This document shows positions 6,139 to 13,642 of a stretch of 14,642 nucleotides of DNA, piece by piece. Source of the stretch: Candidatus Heimdallarchaeota archaeon. GTDB lineage: Archaea; Asgardarchaeota; Heimdallarchaeia; Heimdallarchaeales; Heimdallarchaeaceae. The stretch lies in assembly GCA_030628305.1 (NCBI GenBank), contig DAOVRE010000010.1, positions 1-14,642 on the forward strand, read 5' to 3'. Positions within the stretch are counted from its first letter, which is position 1. Every line of letters begins with the position of its first letter. A model generated the notes under the pieces. It ran no database searches, was not told the origin of the DNA, and was given only the letters and a program-made list of their open reading frames with translations. A program made the translations under genes and the position numbers.

Positions 6139-7239
6139 ATGACCACAGGTAGATTGATAGATATAATTCTAGAAAAAGAAGAAACAGAATCTTCTCATGA
6201 TCCTCGACATCGTGATAAGAAAATAGTAATAACAATGGCTTCCCATGGACTTTCTTACGAGGCAATAAAACTAGTTAAACCATACCGTAAATCCACCACA
6301 TATAGTGGAGTTGGAAAACTTCTCAGAAGTACTAATCCTTACTTCAAGAGATCAGTGAATTTCTCTAAATATGCACAAAATTTAGTGACACAGAAGATAG
6401 AAGAACAGCTTTTAGCATATAATGTCAAGAAAAGAAATATTGTCAGTTTCATTGGAGGGGTAAGAGAAGGAGTTAATGTGCAAATAACCTGGTATTGGCA
6501 AAAGCCTCTACAAGAATTTTCTCTAGAAAAACCCTTGGAAGAGATTTATCAGGGACGATTACAAAGAATTTACACACTTGTTTCTGCTCCTGAAGATTCT
6601 ATTAGTCTGGATGACAGAGAAAAATGGAGAAAATTAGAAGTAAGAATGTCTATGGCTTCAAAGTCCAATGATACAAAAAATATTATCTCGCTCTATAATG
6701 AAATGAAAAACATGTATCCAAATAGCATTGAAATTCTGTCCGAATATGCTAAGTTTTGTAAGGAAGAAAAACTGAATTCTGAAGCTATTGGAGCTTACAA
6801 ACAGCTTCTAGGATTCTTGCCATTTGATGAAATAGCTTTAGCAAGTATTGGTGAACTTTACTTTCTTGAAGGAAACATAGATCAAAGTATATTCTTCCTG
6901 AGAAGAGCTGAGTTTGAAACACCATCAGAAGTTGAAGTACTATCAAAATTAGGTGATATCTATGCGCAAAGAAATGAACTAGAACATGCTTATTTCTACT
7001 ATCTAAGGTATACTGAGCTAATGGGACCTTTTGAAGGGCACCAACAATTTACAGATGATTGGAACAGAAAAATATCTACAGGTACTATAGGATCCTTCAT
7101 TCAAAGCAATCCTGTGTCTCAAGCCCGATTTGATTGTTTAAGAATCAAAAGAACGGAAATTCAAAGAGAGATAGAAAGTTATTATTACAAAGCTAATGAT
7201 TTGAAAGCGAAAGGAGTACAACCTATAAGACCTGAATGA
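6139..7239 (+). CDS. TPR-repeat protein with an unrecognised N-terminal domain
   Basis: The 366-residue protein is soluble and cytoplasmic. Residues 1 to about 160 form a domain I do not recognise; it has a basic patch (PRHRDKK) and a beta-like stretch ending in VNVQITWYW. From about 178 to 296 there are roughly three to four TPR units. Signs are the spaced helices IISLYNEMKNMYPNS, SEYAKFCKEEKLNSEAIGAY, LASIGELYFLEGNIDQS and LSKLGDIYAQRNELEHAYFY, with Gly/Ala and Tyr at typical places and Pro at helix ends. The C-terminus is basic and helical (about 335-360). TPRs bind other proteins, so an adaptor role is likely, but no partner is evident. A clear promoter and a strong ribosome site suggest good expression. 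It stands alone, convergent with the next gene. Confidence 0.8.
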   Translation: MTTGRLIDIILEKEETESSHDPRHRDKKIVITMASHGLSYEAIKLVKPYRKSTTYSGVGKLLRSTNPYFKRSVNFSKYAQNLVTQKIEEQLLAYNVKKRNIVSFIGGVREGVNVQITWYWQKPLQEFSLEKPLEEIYQGRLQRIYTLVSAPEDSISLDDREKWRKLEVRMSMASKSNDTKNIISLYNEMKNMYPNSIEILSEYAKFCKEEKLNSEAIGAYKQLLGFLPFDEIALASIGELYFLEGNIDQSIFFLRRAEFETPSEVEVLSKLGDIYAQRNELEHAYFYYLRYTELMGPFEGHQQFTDDWNRKISTGTIGSFIQSNPVSQARFDCLRIKRTEIQREIESYYYKANDLKAKGVQPIRPE

Positions 7240-7319
7240 AAATCGTCAATGTAAACAAAGTTTCTATTAATCTTGAAAGAGAAAAGTAAAAATACAGAAT
7301 AGAAGATGGAAAAATAATT

Positions 7320-7955
7320 TCAGCCATATTCTGATTTTTTATCTAACCGCGAGAAGAAATCTTCAGCTGATTCATCTTCTACAATTTCAGTTTCAGTAGG
7401 TTCAGGAAATGTTGTCTCAGTATAATTATGTGTTTTTGTTTCCACGTATGTTTGGGTAGGAGGTTCCTTAGGAGGAGCTATTGGAGCACTTGTTTTACGA
7501 TCAGAAGTTTGGGTAGGAGTGTCTTTGAGTATCTTTACTAATAGCCAGATTCCTGCAGGAAGTAAAGTTAATGCCCCACCACCTACAAGCATTACACGTG
7601 CACTCCCATGAGCACCATCATAAGCTTGAGCTAGCCCAGCAATGATTTCAACAAGTCCAACAAGAGAGAAGAAACCAAGTTTTAATGTATCGAGATATTC
7701 TTCCCCAGTTTTACGTTTCTTCCTTTCTTGGTAGAACAAAAAAAGGACAGCGAATGCAGTCAAAGCTAGCCCACCACCAACTTTACCAAGACTCTCTCCT
7801 ACAGAAATTTCTCCAAATATTAAATCTCCAATACCCCACGCAAAAATTATAGGTCCACTAAAAAAAATCGCTAGAAGATAAAATCTGACCATCCCTTCCA
7901 ATATACATCGAGCACAAGTCTCTGTTCCTTCTGTTCTAGGAATAATTATTACCAT
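7320..7955 (-). CDS. Four-helix membrane protein with acidic cytoplasmic tail
   Basis: I do not recognise this 211-residue protein. Four membrane helices fall at about 24-46, 56-75, 91-110 and 120-142. A basic loop (QERKKRKTGEEY, about 76-87) lies between helices two and three. The tail from about 145 is Pro/Thr-rich, then acidic (ETEIVEDESAEDFF), with a final KKSEYG. The positive-inside rule puts both ends and the basic loop in the cytoplasm. A short N-terminal segment holds one CxxC pair (Cys14, Cys17), only half a zinc site. ATG 7955 has no ribosome site, but a minus-strand TATA box lies about 30 bases upstream, so the mRNA is probably leaderless. It ends about 80 bases from the convergent TPR gene. 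Function unknown. Confidence 0.72.
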   Translation of the reverse strand: MVIIIPRTEGTETCARCILEGMVRFYLLAIFFSGPIIFAWGIGDLIFGEISVGESLGKVGGGLALTAFAVLFLFYQERKKRKTGEEYLDTLKLGFFSLVGLVEIIAGLAQAYDGAHGSARVMLVGGGALTLLPAGIWLLVKILKDTPTQTSDRKTSAPIAPPKEPPTQTYVETKTHNYTETTFPEPTETEIVEDESAEDFFSRLDKKSEYG

Positions 7956-7982
7956 TGTGAATCGAAAGGGGGTATAATTGAT

Positions 7983-7991
7983 ATTATAAAA
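7983..7991 (-). promoter_or_regulatory. TATA box of the four-helix membrane protein gene
   Basis: On the minus strand TTTTATAAT follows an A-rich BRE-like stretch (GCAAAATA). It lies about 30 bases from the ATG, predicting a leaderless or nearly leaderless mRNA. Confidence 0.5.
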
Positions 7992-8022
7992 ATATTTTGC
8001 AGAGAAAAATCAATGAGAAAAT

Positions 8023-8059
8023 ATCTTACCACAAAAAAATTAATTTTACGTTGTAAGAT
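8023..8059. repeat. Dispersed inverted repeat, copy 3
   Basis: TCTTACCACAAAA (8024-8036) and TTACGTTGTAAGA (8046-8058) flank a 9-base centre. One base in the right arm (T for G) breaks the perfect pairing seen in copies 1 and 2, and the centre is one base longer. It lies between two divergent genes, about 65 bases behind one start and 140 ahead of the other. Confidence 0.75.
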
Positions 8060-8159
8060 TTTCCTCAGTTGGTTACTCGGGTCTTAAAAAGCTCAGATTT
8101 CAAATAATAGATTCTTTTCTAAGAAAGTGTTTCCCTAGATTAAAATGCTAAGAAGAATC

Positions 8160-8173
8160 ACACTTATAAGTGT
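8160..8173 (+). promoter_or_regulatory. Palindromic TATA region of the beta-helix gene
   Basis: ACACTTATAAGTGT is a perfect 14-bp palindrome centred about 30 bases ahead of ATG 8196, where the TATA box should be. TATA-binding protein would use its centre, and a dimeric repressor could bind the same palindrome. The mRNA would be almost leaderless. Confidence 0.5.
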
Positions 8174-8195
8174 CTAAATCTTATAATTAAGTTGA

Positions 8196-9863
8196 ATGAA
8201 GAGAATTAGATTAACATTGTTAGTACTAAGTATTATTTTTTTAAATATAGCGTTTTCTTCATTTGATGGTCACTATTTGGCAAAGGAAGATCAAAGCATC
8301 AATGAATTAGAGACTCCCATCTTTAACAATTCAGAACTGAGATGGTTATTTCTTTATGGGGGCATTAGTTCTTTCAGTATCCTATGCTTCAATTCTTCCA
8401 AAACACTTGTAAAGGGGAATATATGCACTAATTATCTTTCTTCACCATTCCCAGCTAAATTGAAAAATCAATGTCTAAGCAACTACTCGAATTTAACATC
8501 TCATCCACCAATTAACATCCAATCTGATGAAGATTTCACTTCTCTTGGATTAAACAATTCAGGCAATATTGATGACCCGTTTATCATTGAGAATCTATAC
8601 ATTAATGTAACTAGTGAGAACGAAATAGGAATAAACGTTAAGAATACATTAAAATTTTTTGTAATTAGAAATTGTTTGATAGAATCTTACAATAGTTCAA
8701 TAATAATTAACAACATAGCAGATAATTCTGCTTACATTTTTAATAACACTTTAATTCATAAATCAAACCTTAACCCTTCAGCAGGAATCCATTATAATGC
8801 TTCTGATGGTTCTATTATTGAAAAAAACGCCTGCAAGAATTTTCAATATGGTATAAAAGCTGAAATTGCTATTGACACTGTTATTAAAGAAAACAAATGT
8901 TTGGGTTCTAAATATGGAATTTTTACTAATTATTGTTGCAATTTATCAATAATTAACAATCAATGTAGTAGAGGAATCTCTTTTTCTACAAGTAATCCAG
9001 CAGGAATACTATTATCAGAATCTCCAGAGAGTATAATTGAGCAAAACACTTGCAGTTACAACAAAATGGGGATTTCAATCTATAATTCAAATCACACAAT
9101 CATAAGGAAAAATAATTGTTTCCATAATACATTCTATAGCTGCTGTTCAAGTATTTTTTATCAAGATGCAGGGATAAGCATTTGTGTCTCACATAATTGT
9201 TCGATTGAGGAAAATAACTCTTATTCAAACTTCAAGGGTATTGGAATAATGGGAACCTCAAATTCCAACATTAGTAAGAACCTAGTTAGAGATAACTCAG
9301 ATGGAATTGCTGCTTTAAGCATTGCAAATTCTAAGATTTATAACAATACTATTGAGAATAATGTTATGGGAATAGATATATCAAGTTGGTCCCATATGCT
9401 AACAGAGTTTAATGTAATCGAACATAATGTCATTAAAAATGGAGGATATGGGTTATTTTTATGGGGATGTTATAATAGTCAGATAAAATCAAATGAGATT
9501 TCGAATAACAAAGGTTACGGAGCTTATCTGAATATTAATAATGAAGATAACGAAATTTATCACAACTATTTCACTAATAATAGCTATAAAAGAGAAGAAG
9601 AGTCAAAACAAGCTTGTGATAAAGGAGAAAGAAATTTCTGGTACAATAAGGAGATTAAGGAAGGAAATTATTGGGATGACCTTGAGGAGCTTGTATATAG
9701 AATAGATGGATCTGCAAATTCAGTTGATTTATACCCATTAAATAGTCCTCTTAGAGAAATAACCACAGAACCTTTTCTTCTGACAGTAAGCTGTTTAATT
9801 TGCCTTTGCACATTAATTACAAGAAAAAAAAGAAAGAAGACTGATGAACTAACTAATCCATGA
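8196..9863 (+). CDS. Secreted NosD-like right-handed parallel beta-helix protein, membrane-anchored
   Basis: The 555-residue protein begins with a signal peptide (KRIR, then a hydrophobic core at about 6-20). From about 100 to 490 it repeats short Asn-rich rungs such as NNTIENNVMGIDI, HNVIKNGGYGLFL and SNEISNNKGYGAYL, spaced by about 22-24 residues, as in NosD/pectate-lyase-type beta-helices. The entry motif NSGNIDDPFIIENLYI and the closing GNYWDDL...DLYPLNSP are typical of archaeal members of this group. A membrane helix at about 527-542 and a very basic tail (RKKRKK) anchor it. It is rich in Asn-X-Ser/Thr sites and has many Cys. It should sit on the cell surface. Such folds bind or cleave polysaccharides or act structurally; no catalytic site can be named. 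Confidence 0.83.
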   Translation: MKRIRLTLLVLSIIFLNIAFSSFDGHYLAKEDQSINELETPIFNNSELRWLFLYGGISSFSILCFNSSKTLVKGNICTNYLSSPFPAKLKNQCLSNYSNLTSHPPINIQSDEDFTSLGLNNSGNIDDPFIIENLYINVTSENEIGINVKNTLKFFVIRNCLIESYNSSIIINNIADNSAYIFNNTLIHKSNLNPSAGIHYNASDGSIIEKNACKNFQYGIKAEIAIDTVIKENKCLGSKYGIFTNYCCNLSIINNQCSRGISFSTSNPAGILLSESPESIIEQNTCSYNKMGISIYNSNHTIIRKNNCFHNTFYSCCSSIFYQDAGISICVSHNCSIEENNSYSNFKGIGIMGTSNSNISKNLVRDNSDGIAALSIANSKIYNNTIENNVMGIDISSWSHMLTEFNVIEHNVIKNGGYGLFLWGCYNSQIKSNEISNNKGYGAYLNINNEDNEIYHNYFTNNSYKREEESKQACDKGERNFWYNKEIKEGNYWDDLEELVYRIDGSANSVDLYPLNSPLREITTEPFLLTVSCLICLCTLITRKKRKKTDELTNP

Positions 9864-9902
9864 TGAAGTCAAAATTACATTACTAGAAAAAAGTCTACAA
9901 GA

Positions 9903-9910
9903 TTTAAATA
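9903..9910 (+). promoter_or_regulatory. TATA box of the membrane gene at 9936
   Basis: TTTAAATA lies about 29 bases ahead of ATG 9936, predicting an almost leaderless mRNA. This separates the gene from the beta-helix gene that ends at 9863. Confidence 0.45.
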
Positions 9911-9935
9911 ATTGAATTCAAACTAAACATATAAG

Positions 9936-10643
9936 ATGACAGAATCAAAGGATAAGATGAAAATCAAGAAATTTCTTCTAGCTGCGGGAATCCTTTTTAT
10001 TCTATATCCTGTTTTGGAAGTAGTGTTTGGATTTACATCTTATCTGTGGAGTGGAGAATTCTATTTAATCATATATCTTCCAACAAAATTTTGTTTTATA
10101 TTAGGGTTAATCTTCACTTTGCTGATCATCAACATTCTGAGAAAAAATGAGAGTATAAATTCTAATCTTTATATAACCACTTTTGTATCCCTATCTGTTC
10201 TGACTGCATTCTTTACCATTCAGTTTATAATTTTAGCACCATTAGGAATACTATCACATAGTTACTTCCTGTTTCTTGCACCTATGACCACAGGAGGGCA
10301 GGTATATTTTACCTACCCATATGGAATAGAAACGTTCATCCCTATGATTTTCATAGAAGGGATAGCTTTTACAGGAATATATCTAATTGCAAATGAACTT
10401 GATAAGAAAAAGAGTAACAGAATCATACTATTTCAAGGATGGAATAAAACAATTTTCTTCACATTATTTGTAATCCTATCGTATTCAATCCCATTGGAAA
10501 TTAATGGAAGCTCATTACCACGTCACATAATTCATATCGTTTCAAATTCAGTATATCTGTTAGTAAGCTTATTAGCAACAATAATTCTTGGGGTTTTTAT
10601 TATAATCAAAACAAAGGGAATAGAAATTAAAGCTGCAAAATAG
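9936..10643 (+). CDS. Multi-pass membrane protein of unknown function
   Basis: The 235-residue protein has about six membrane helices (roughly 13-33, 48-68, 80-102, 131-152, 171-186 and 202-224). It has a Lys-rich N-terminus (KDKMKIKK), a basic loop (ANELDKKKSNR, about 152-162) and a basic end. A second possible start is Met8. I see no family motif, no zinc ribbon and no charged residues inside helices that would suggest a transporter. It is the first of four consecutive plus-strand membrane genes but has its own TATA box, and a gap of over 200 bases follows it. Confidence 0.7.
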   Translation: MTESKDKMKIKKFLLAAGILFILYPVLEVVFGFTSYLWSGEFYLIIYLPTKFCFILGLIFTLLIINILRKNESINSNLYITTFVSLSVLTAFFTIQFIILAPLGILSHSYFLFLAPMTTGGQVYFTYPYGIETFIPMIFIEGIAFTGIYLIANELDKKKSNRIILFQGWNKTIFFTLFVILSYSIPLEINGSSLPRHIIHIVSNSVYLLVSLLATIILGVFIIIKTKGIEIKAAK

Positions 10644-10756
10644 TAGATTTATTCTTTTCAGCGTAGATAATATTTCCAACTATAAAGCAATAGGTAGAAA
10701 ATTCTCCCGCTTGTAAATCAATTTGCTGCTTAATTGTGGCAGCTTTAAAAAGATTA

Positions 10757-10766
10757 TCCGAGTTTA
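10757..10766 (+). promoter_or_regulatory. TCCGAGTTTA motif upstream of the zinc-ribbon membrane gene
   Basis: TCCGAGTTTA occurs here and at 11827-11836; a near copy, TCGAGTTTA, lies at 13639-13647. All three sit upstream of adjacent plus-strand genes (10866, 11938, 13686). It may be an upstream promoter element, but the distance to the start codons varies. Confidence 0.25.
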
Positions 10767-10801
10767 AAAATCCTTTAACAAATTAACAGTTTAAAAAAAC
10801 A

Positions 10802-10809
10802 TATATTTA
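10802..10809 (+). promoter_or_regulatory. TATA box of the zinc-ribbon membrane gene at 10866
   Basis: TATATTTA lies about 60 bases ahead of the ATG. Transcription would begin near 10830, giving a leader of about 35 bases that includes GAGGT at 10854-10858, seven bases from ATG 10866. Confidence 0.5.
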
Positions 10810-10865
10810 TTAACTTGGATAAGCTAGCATCTTATTGCACTTAAATTTCAATCGAGGTAATAAAT

Positions 10866-11687
10866 ATGTTAAACTCAGATATTAATAAGAAATCGATGTC
10901 CCCTGTTCTTATTGTAAATGGACTGCTATTAGCTATAGCTGGAGGAATCACTCTACATCTAGCTATAATTAATACTCTTTCATCAGGTTACATGAGTTTT
11001 GGGGAGGCATTAACTGGGACAATTTGTTCTTACGCTGGTATTGCTTTTCTTATTGTTCCAATTGCTATAATTGGAAGTCTTTACACAAAAAATAAAAAAA
11101 CAACTAACACAGCAATCGTTTTACTGCTCATTTTTATTGGAGTTGATCTATTTGTAAGTCTCACTCCCAGTATAGCATCTTGGGGAGGTGGGTGGGGAGG
11201 ATTAGCAGTCCTTGCTTTTTACGGTATATTTAGAGGAATAACATTTCAAACAGCAAATAGAGGGTTAAAAGTACCAGCAAGAGGATATGGAAATGGTTTT
11301 CTGACTCTTTATGGTTGGTCTTATATGACAACATTTGTTGTATCATTTGTTTTAACTATGATAGCAGTGAGTACTTGGAATCCGGCTTTATTGCTAGCTG
11401 CTTACTATACCTTAATAGCTCAGATATACATAGATGGAATATGTCTTGGTGCTGTAGGACTGAAATTCTTGGTAGATGCATCTAACAAGCCTGAGATAAG
11501 CAGGAAAATAACTCCAATTGGAACTGGTGTACCAGTTAGTGATGGAAGATATCAACCAATAAGAACAGAAGAAATAGCTACAAAAGTAGAAACTACAGAA
11601 TCAGTTGCTAAATACTGTACATATTGTGGGGCTAAGATTTTCGATGTAGGGAAATTCTGTGAAAATTGTGGACAATCACTAACCTAA
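10866..11687 (+). CDS. Polytopic membrane protein with C-terminal zinc ribbon
   Basis: The 273-residue protein has about six membrane helices (roughly 14-36, 47-72, 82-101, 110-125, 143-168 and 173-204). A polar linker (about 206-248) leads to an intact zinc ribbon: C251-x2-C254-G ... C265-x2-C268-G. The ribbon should face the cytoplasm. Two stretches match the protein encoded at 11938: VNGLLLA near residue 17 (INGLLFA there) and NGFLTLYG near 143 (NGVLLLYG there). The layout is also the same, so the two look like paralogues. GAGGT seven bases ahead supports the ATG, and T8 follows the stop directly. Role unknown; a membrane sensor or scaffold is possible. Confidence 0.8.
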   Translation: MLNSDINKKSMSPVLIVNGLLLAIAGGITLHLAIINTLSSGYMSFGEALTGTICSYAGIAFLIVPIAIIGSLYTKNKKTTNTAIVLLLIFIGVDLFVSLTPSIASWGGGWGGLAVLAFYGIFRGITFQTANRGLKVPARGYGNGFLTLYGWSYMTTFVVSFVLTMIAVSTWNPALLLAAYYTLIAQIYIDGICLGAVGLKFLVDASNKPEISRKITPIGTGVPVSDGRYQPIRTEEIATKVETTESVAKYCTYCGAKIFDVGKFCENCGQSLT

Positions 11688-11695
11688 TTTTTTTT
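11688..11695 (+). terminator. T8 tract directly after the stop codon
   Basis: Eight T follow the TAA at 11685-11687 without a gap, and more T-rich sequence comes after. This is the strongest U-tract terminator candidate in the window. Confidence 0.55.
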
Positions 11696-11857
11696 ATTTT
11701 CATATTTTGAATTTAATATTGTATTTATAGAGTTTAGTCTATCAGTACCACTAGTTTTAGGTATATACTTGATAATTAAGTGTAGGGAAACAAAGAAAGA
11801 GTAAGGCTGGAATTGACTATCTATTCTCCGAGTTTAACATTTTTCAAACAAATCTTA

Positions 11858-11905
11858 TTTGAAAATCATTAAATTTTGACTAATTTCTTAAGGAAGATTT
11901 TCAAA
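11858..11905. repeat. Inverted repeat in the region upstream of the 11938 gene
   Basis: TTTGAAAATC (11858-11867) and GATTTTCAAA (11896-11905) are perfectly complementary over 10 bases, 28 bases apart. The right arm ends about 30 bases before ATG 11938. It could form an mRNA leader stem or mark a regulator site, but such AT-rich pairs also arise by chance. Confidence 0.35.
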
Positions 11906-11937
11906 ATTACAACAGATTTTAACTAGAGGGTCTTCAA

Positions 11938-12789
11938 ATGAGTAAACCAACATTCATAGGTAGAATAAATCCAAGAGTGTTTTTCTTAATCAATGGCTTG
12001 CTTTTTGCTACAATGTCAATTCTAGCTTGGTTTTCGTCAACTGTGATTTATTATTGGCTTCCCGTACTCCCAATTGTTGGAGATGCTCTGGCTTTAAGCT
12101 CATTTATAGTCTATAATATTGCAATTGTTTCCCTATTCATAACCATCTACATTTTACATCCTGAACCCATGGAGTTGAAGAGATACAAAATGCCTATAAT
12201 CTCAGTGGGGATATTCTTTGCGATTTTGTTGGCACTAAATAACGTTGTAATGTTTGTAGATTTTTCAGAGAGTGTTGTTCTAGTTTACTTGATTGTACTA
12301 CTTGCTTTCTCAGCTGTACAAGTGCTCATTTTCTTGTGGATTATATGGATATTGAAATCAAGGGCAACAGGATATCTCAACGGTGTTTTACTTTTGTATG
12401 GCTCGTTTCATCTACTGAACAGTATGGTGTTTTATGTGCTTTATCCTATATCTCAAAACCCTTCAGTTCAATTAACTGATCCCAACAGAGCTATAAGATA
12501 CTACTTCGCTTCAATGGATCTTCTAATGGTTCAAGGGTATATTGAGTTTGGAAGTTATGCAATTATAGCATTACTATTTTTCATTGATACAATACGAAAA
12601 CCAATGATGAGTGAAATAAGTGTAGAAAGAGTAACTAAGAAAGGAAAAACATATATTGAAAAGAAGAAAAGTACCATTGAAACAACAAGCTCAGGTTATA
12701 TGGAATACATAGATAAAGCTCATACATCAGAGGAAAAGGATATAGTTTATTGTAAAAAATTGTGGAGCAATAAACACAGATGTAGATGA
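11938..12789 (+). CDS. Polytopic membrane protein whose C-terminal zinc ribbon is cut by a frameshift
   Basis: As written the frame encodes 283 residues with six membrane helices (about 14-35, 48-73, 85-106, 112-139, 146-169 and 199-218) and a Lys-rich cytoplasmic linker (about 219-268). It then runs into a short odd end, KKLWSNKHRCR. If one A is removed from A6 at 12754-12759, the end instead reads YCKNCGAINTDVDEQC, then FSCKTSLK, a textbook zinc ribbon stopping at 12821-12823 (294 residues). INGLLFA and NGVLLLYG, plus the overall layout, match the gene at 10866, which has an intact ribbon in the same place. GAGGG at 11926-11930 supports the ATG. The gene at 12840 follows closely and may be co-transcribed. 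Function unknown. Confidence 0.75.
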   Translation: MSKPTFIGRINPRVFFLINGLLFATMSILAWFSSTVIYYWLPVLPIVGDALALSSFIVYNIAIVSLFITIYILHPEPMELKRYKMPIISVGIFFAILLALNNVVMFVDFSESVVLVYLIVLLAFSAVQVLIFLWIIWILKSRATGYLNGVLLLYGSFHLLNSMVFYVLYPISQNPSVQLTDPNRAIRYYFASMDLLMVQGYIEFGSYAIIALLFFIDTIRKPMMSEISVERVTKKGKTYIEKKKSTIETTSSGYMEYIDKAHTSEEKDIVYCKKLWSNKHRCR

Positions 12790-12823
12790 GCAATGTTTCA
12801 GCTGTAAAACGAGTCTAAAATAA
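12751..12823 (+). pseudogene. Out-of-frame zinc-ribbon end of the 11938 gene
   Basis: After A6 (12754-12759), the +1 frame gives the two Cys pairs CKNC and CFSC, 14 residues apart between pairs, then TSLK and TAA at 12821-12823. Four correctly spaced cysteines in 20-odd codons are very unlikely by chance. The paralogue at 10866 ends in the same kind of domain. This is the lost or shifted end of the upstream gene. Confidence 0.7.
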
Positions 12824-12824
12824 T

Positions 12825-12830
12825 AGAGGA
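12825..12830 (+). promoter_or_regulatory. Ribosome site that selects the TTG start at 12840
   Basis: AGAGGA (12825-12830) lies nine bases ahead of TTG 12840. An in-frame TAA sits directly before the TTG (12837-12839), so no longer start is possible. The next in-frame Met would fall inside the first membrane helix. Confidence 0.5.
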
Positions 12831-12839
12831 TGTGCTTAA

Positions 12840-13601
12840 TTGGAACTAGAAGCAAGTAAGAACGAACAACTTACAATAAATAGATTAAGATTTCTAGAAA
12901 CAACCTCAATTCAATATAGTTACATAATTATGTTTGTAATCGGAGGATTAGTTCTGATATCTGGAATTATCTTATCTCAGTTGGATCTAAGTGGTGAAGC
13001 TGCTGGTAAAATTTTTTATCCTATAACAAGCATTGAACGTTTCTTAATCAAAATAATGTACTTCGGAGTTATCTTTTTCTTATCTCTAAATTTCGTTAAA
13101 GTTAGCAAATGGTCGGAATGGGAAGAACCAGTTCCTATAGCCAGAAATATAACTAAAATTTCAGCAGTGTTCTCTTCTACCTGTCTGTTCATAATGAATA
13201 TAGTCTACTACATTTACTATGATATCTTTAATTTCGAATATATGATAAGTATTGGAGGGGATTATGATGCATGGAGGAGGGGTCACATGATAGCAGGTGC
13301 CTTAGGTTTAGTCATATTGGTTTTCTTATGCTTGCTTATAGTTTCACTATTTGCAGGAATAATTGTAGAATTAATCCATAATAGAAATGTAAGAAGAATA
13401 GATTATAGACCAGCAATATTAGCAATAGCAATAGTAATTGTATATACATTCATGTTTTATGGAGGTAGAATTTCAGGTCGGCTTACTTATACTTGGGGTT
13501 GGAATGTTGGTTTATTTGTCTCCAGATTAGTACACGCAACACTTTTTTTCATAAATGGAACGATTTTTCTCCTTCTGGATATGAAGCAAAAGAAGAAATA
13601 A
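12840..13601 (+). CDS. Six-helix membrane protein, TTG start
   Basis: The 253-residue protein has about six membrane helices (roughly 27-46, 66-86, 105-128, 148-178, 190-208 and 221-247) and ends in KQKKK. It has no zinc ribbon, unlike its two upstream neighbours. Acidic and Trp-rich loops (KWSEWEEPVP at about 90-99; DYDAWRRGH at about 141-149) separate helices. The start is TTG with AGAGGA ahead. The gap to the restored end of the preceding gene is only 16 bases, so the two are probably one operon, and the products may work together. I recognise no family. A remote relationship to the 10866/11938 pair is possible but is not visible in motifs. Confidence 0.7.
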   Translation: MELEASKNEQLTINRLRFLETTSIQYSYIIMFVIGGLVLISGIILSQLDLSGEAAGKIFYPITSIERFLIKIMYFGVIFFLSLNFVKVSKWSEWEEPVPIARNITKISAVFSSTCLFIMNIVYYIYYDIFNFEYMISIGGDYDAWRRGHMIAGALGLVILVFLCLLIVSLFAGIIVELIHNRNVRRIDYRPAILAIAIVIVYTFMFYGGRISGRLTYTWGWNVGLFVSRLVHATLFFINGTIFLLLDMKQKKK

Positions 13602-13621
13602 GTGTTGTAAGGCAGGAGTTG

Positions 13622-13636
13622 ATTTTTAAAATTTTT
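13622..13636 (+). terminator. Two T5 tracts after the 12840 gene
   Basis: TTTTT at 13622?-13626 and TTTTT at 13632-13636 lie about 20-35 bases after the stop codon and before the next promoter. They fit archaeal U-tract termination, though no stem is seen. Confidence 0.35.
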
Positions 13637-13642
13637 CCTCGA

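Noticed and set aside
671..8059. Idea that the palindromic repeats are a CRISPR array
   Set aside because: The copies are kilobases apart with genes between them, and there are no regular spacers or cas genes.
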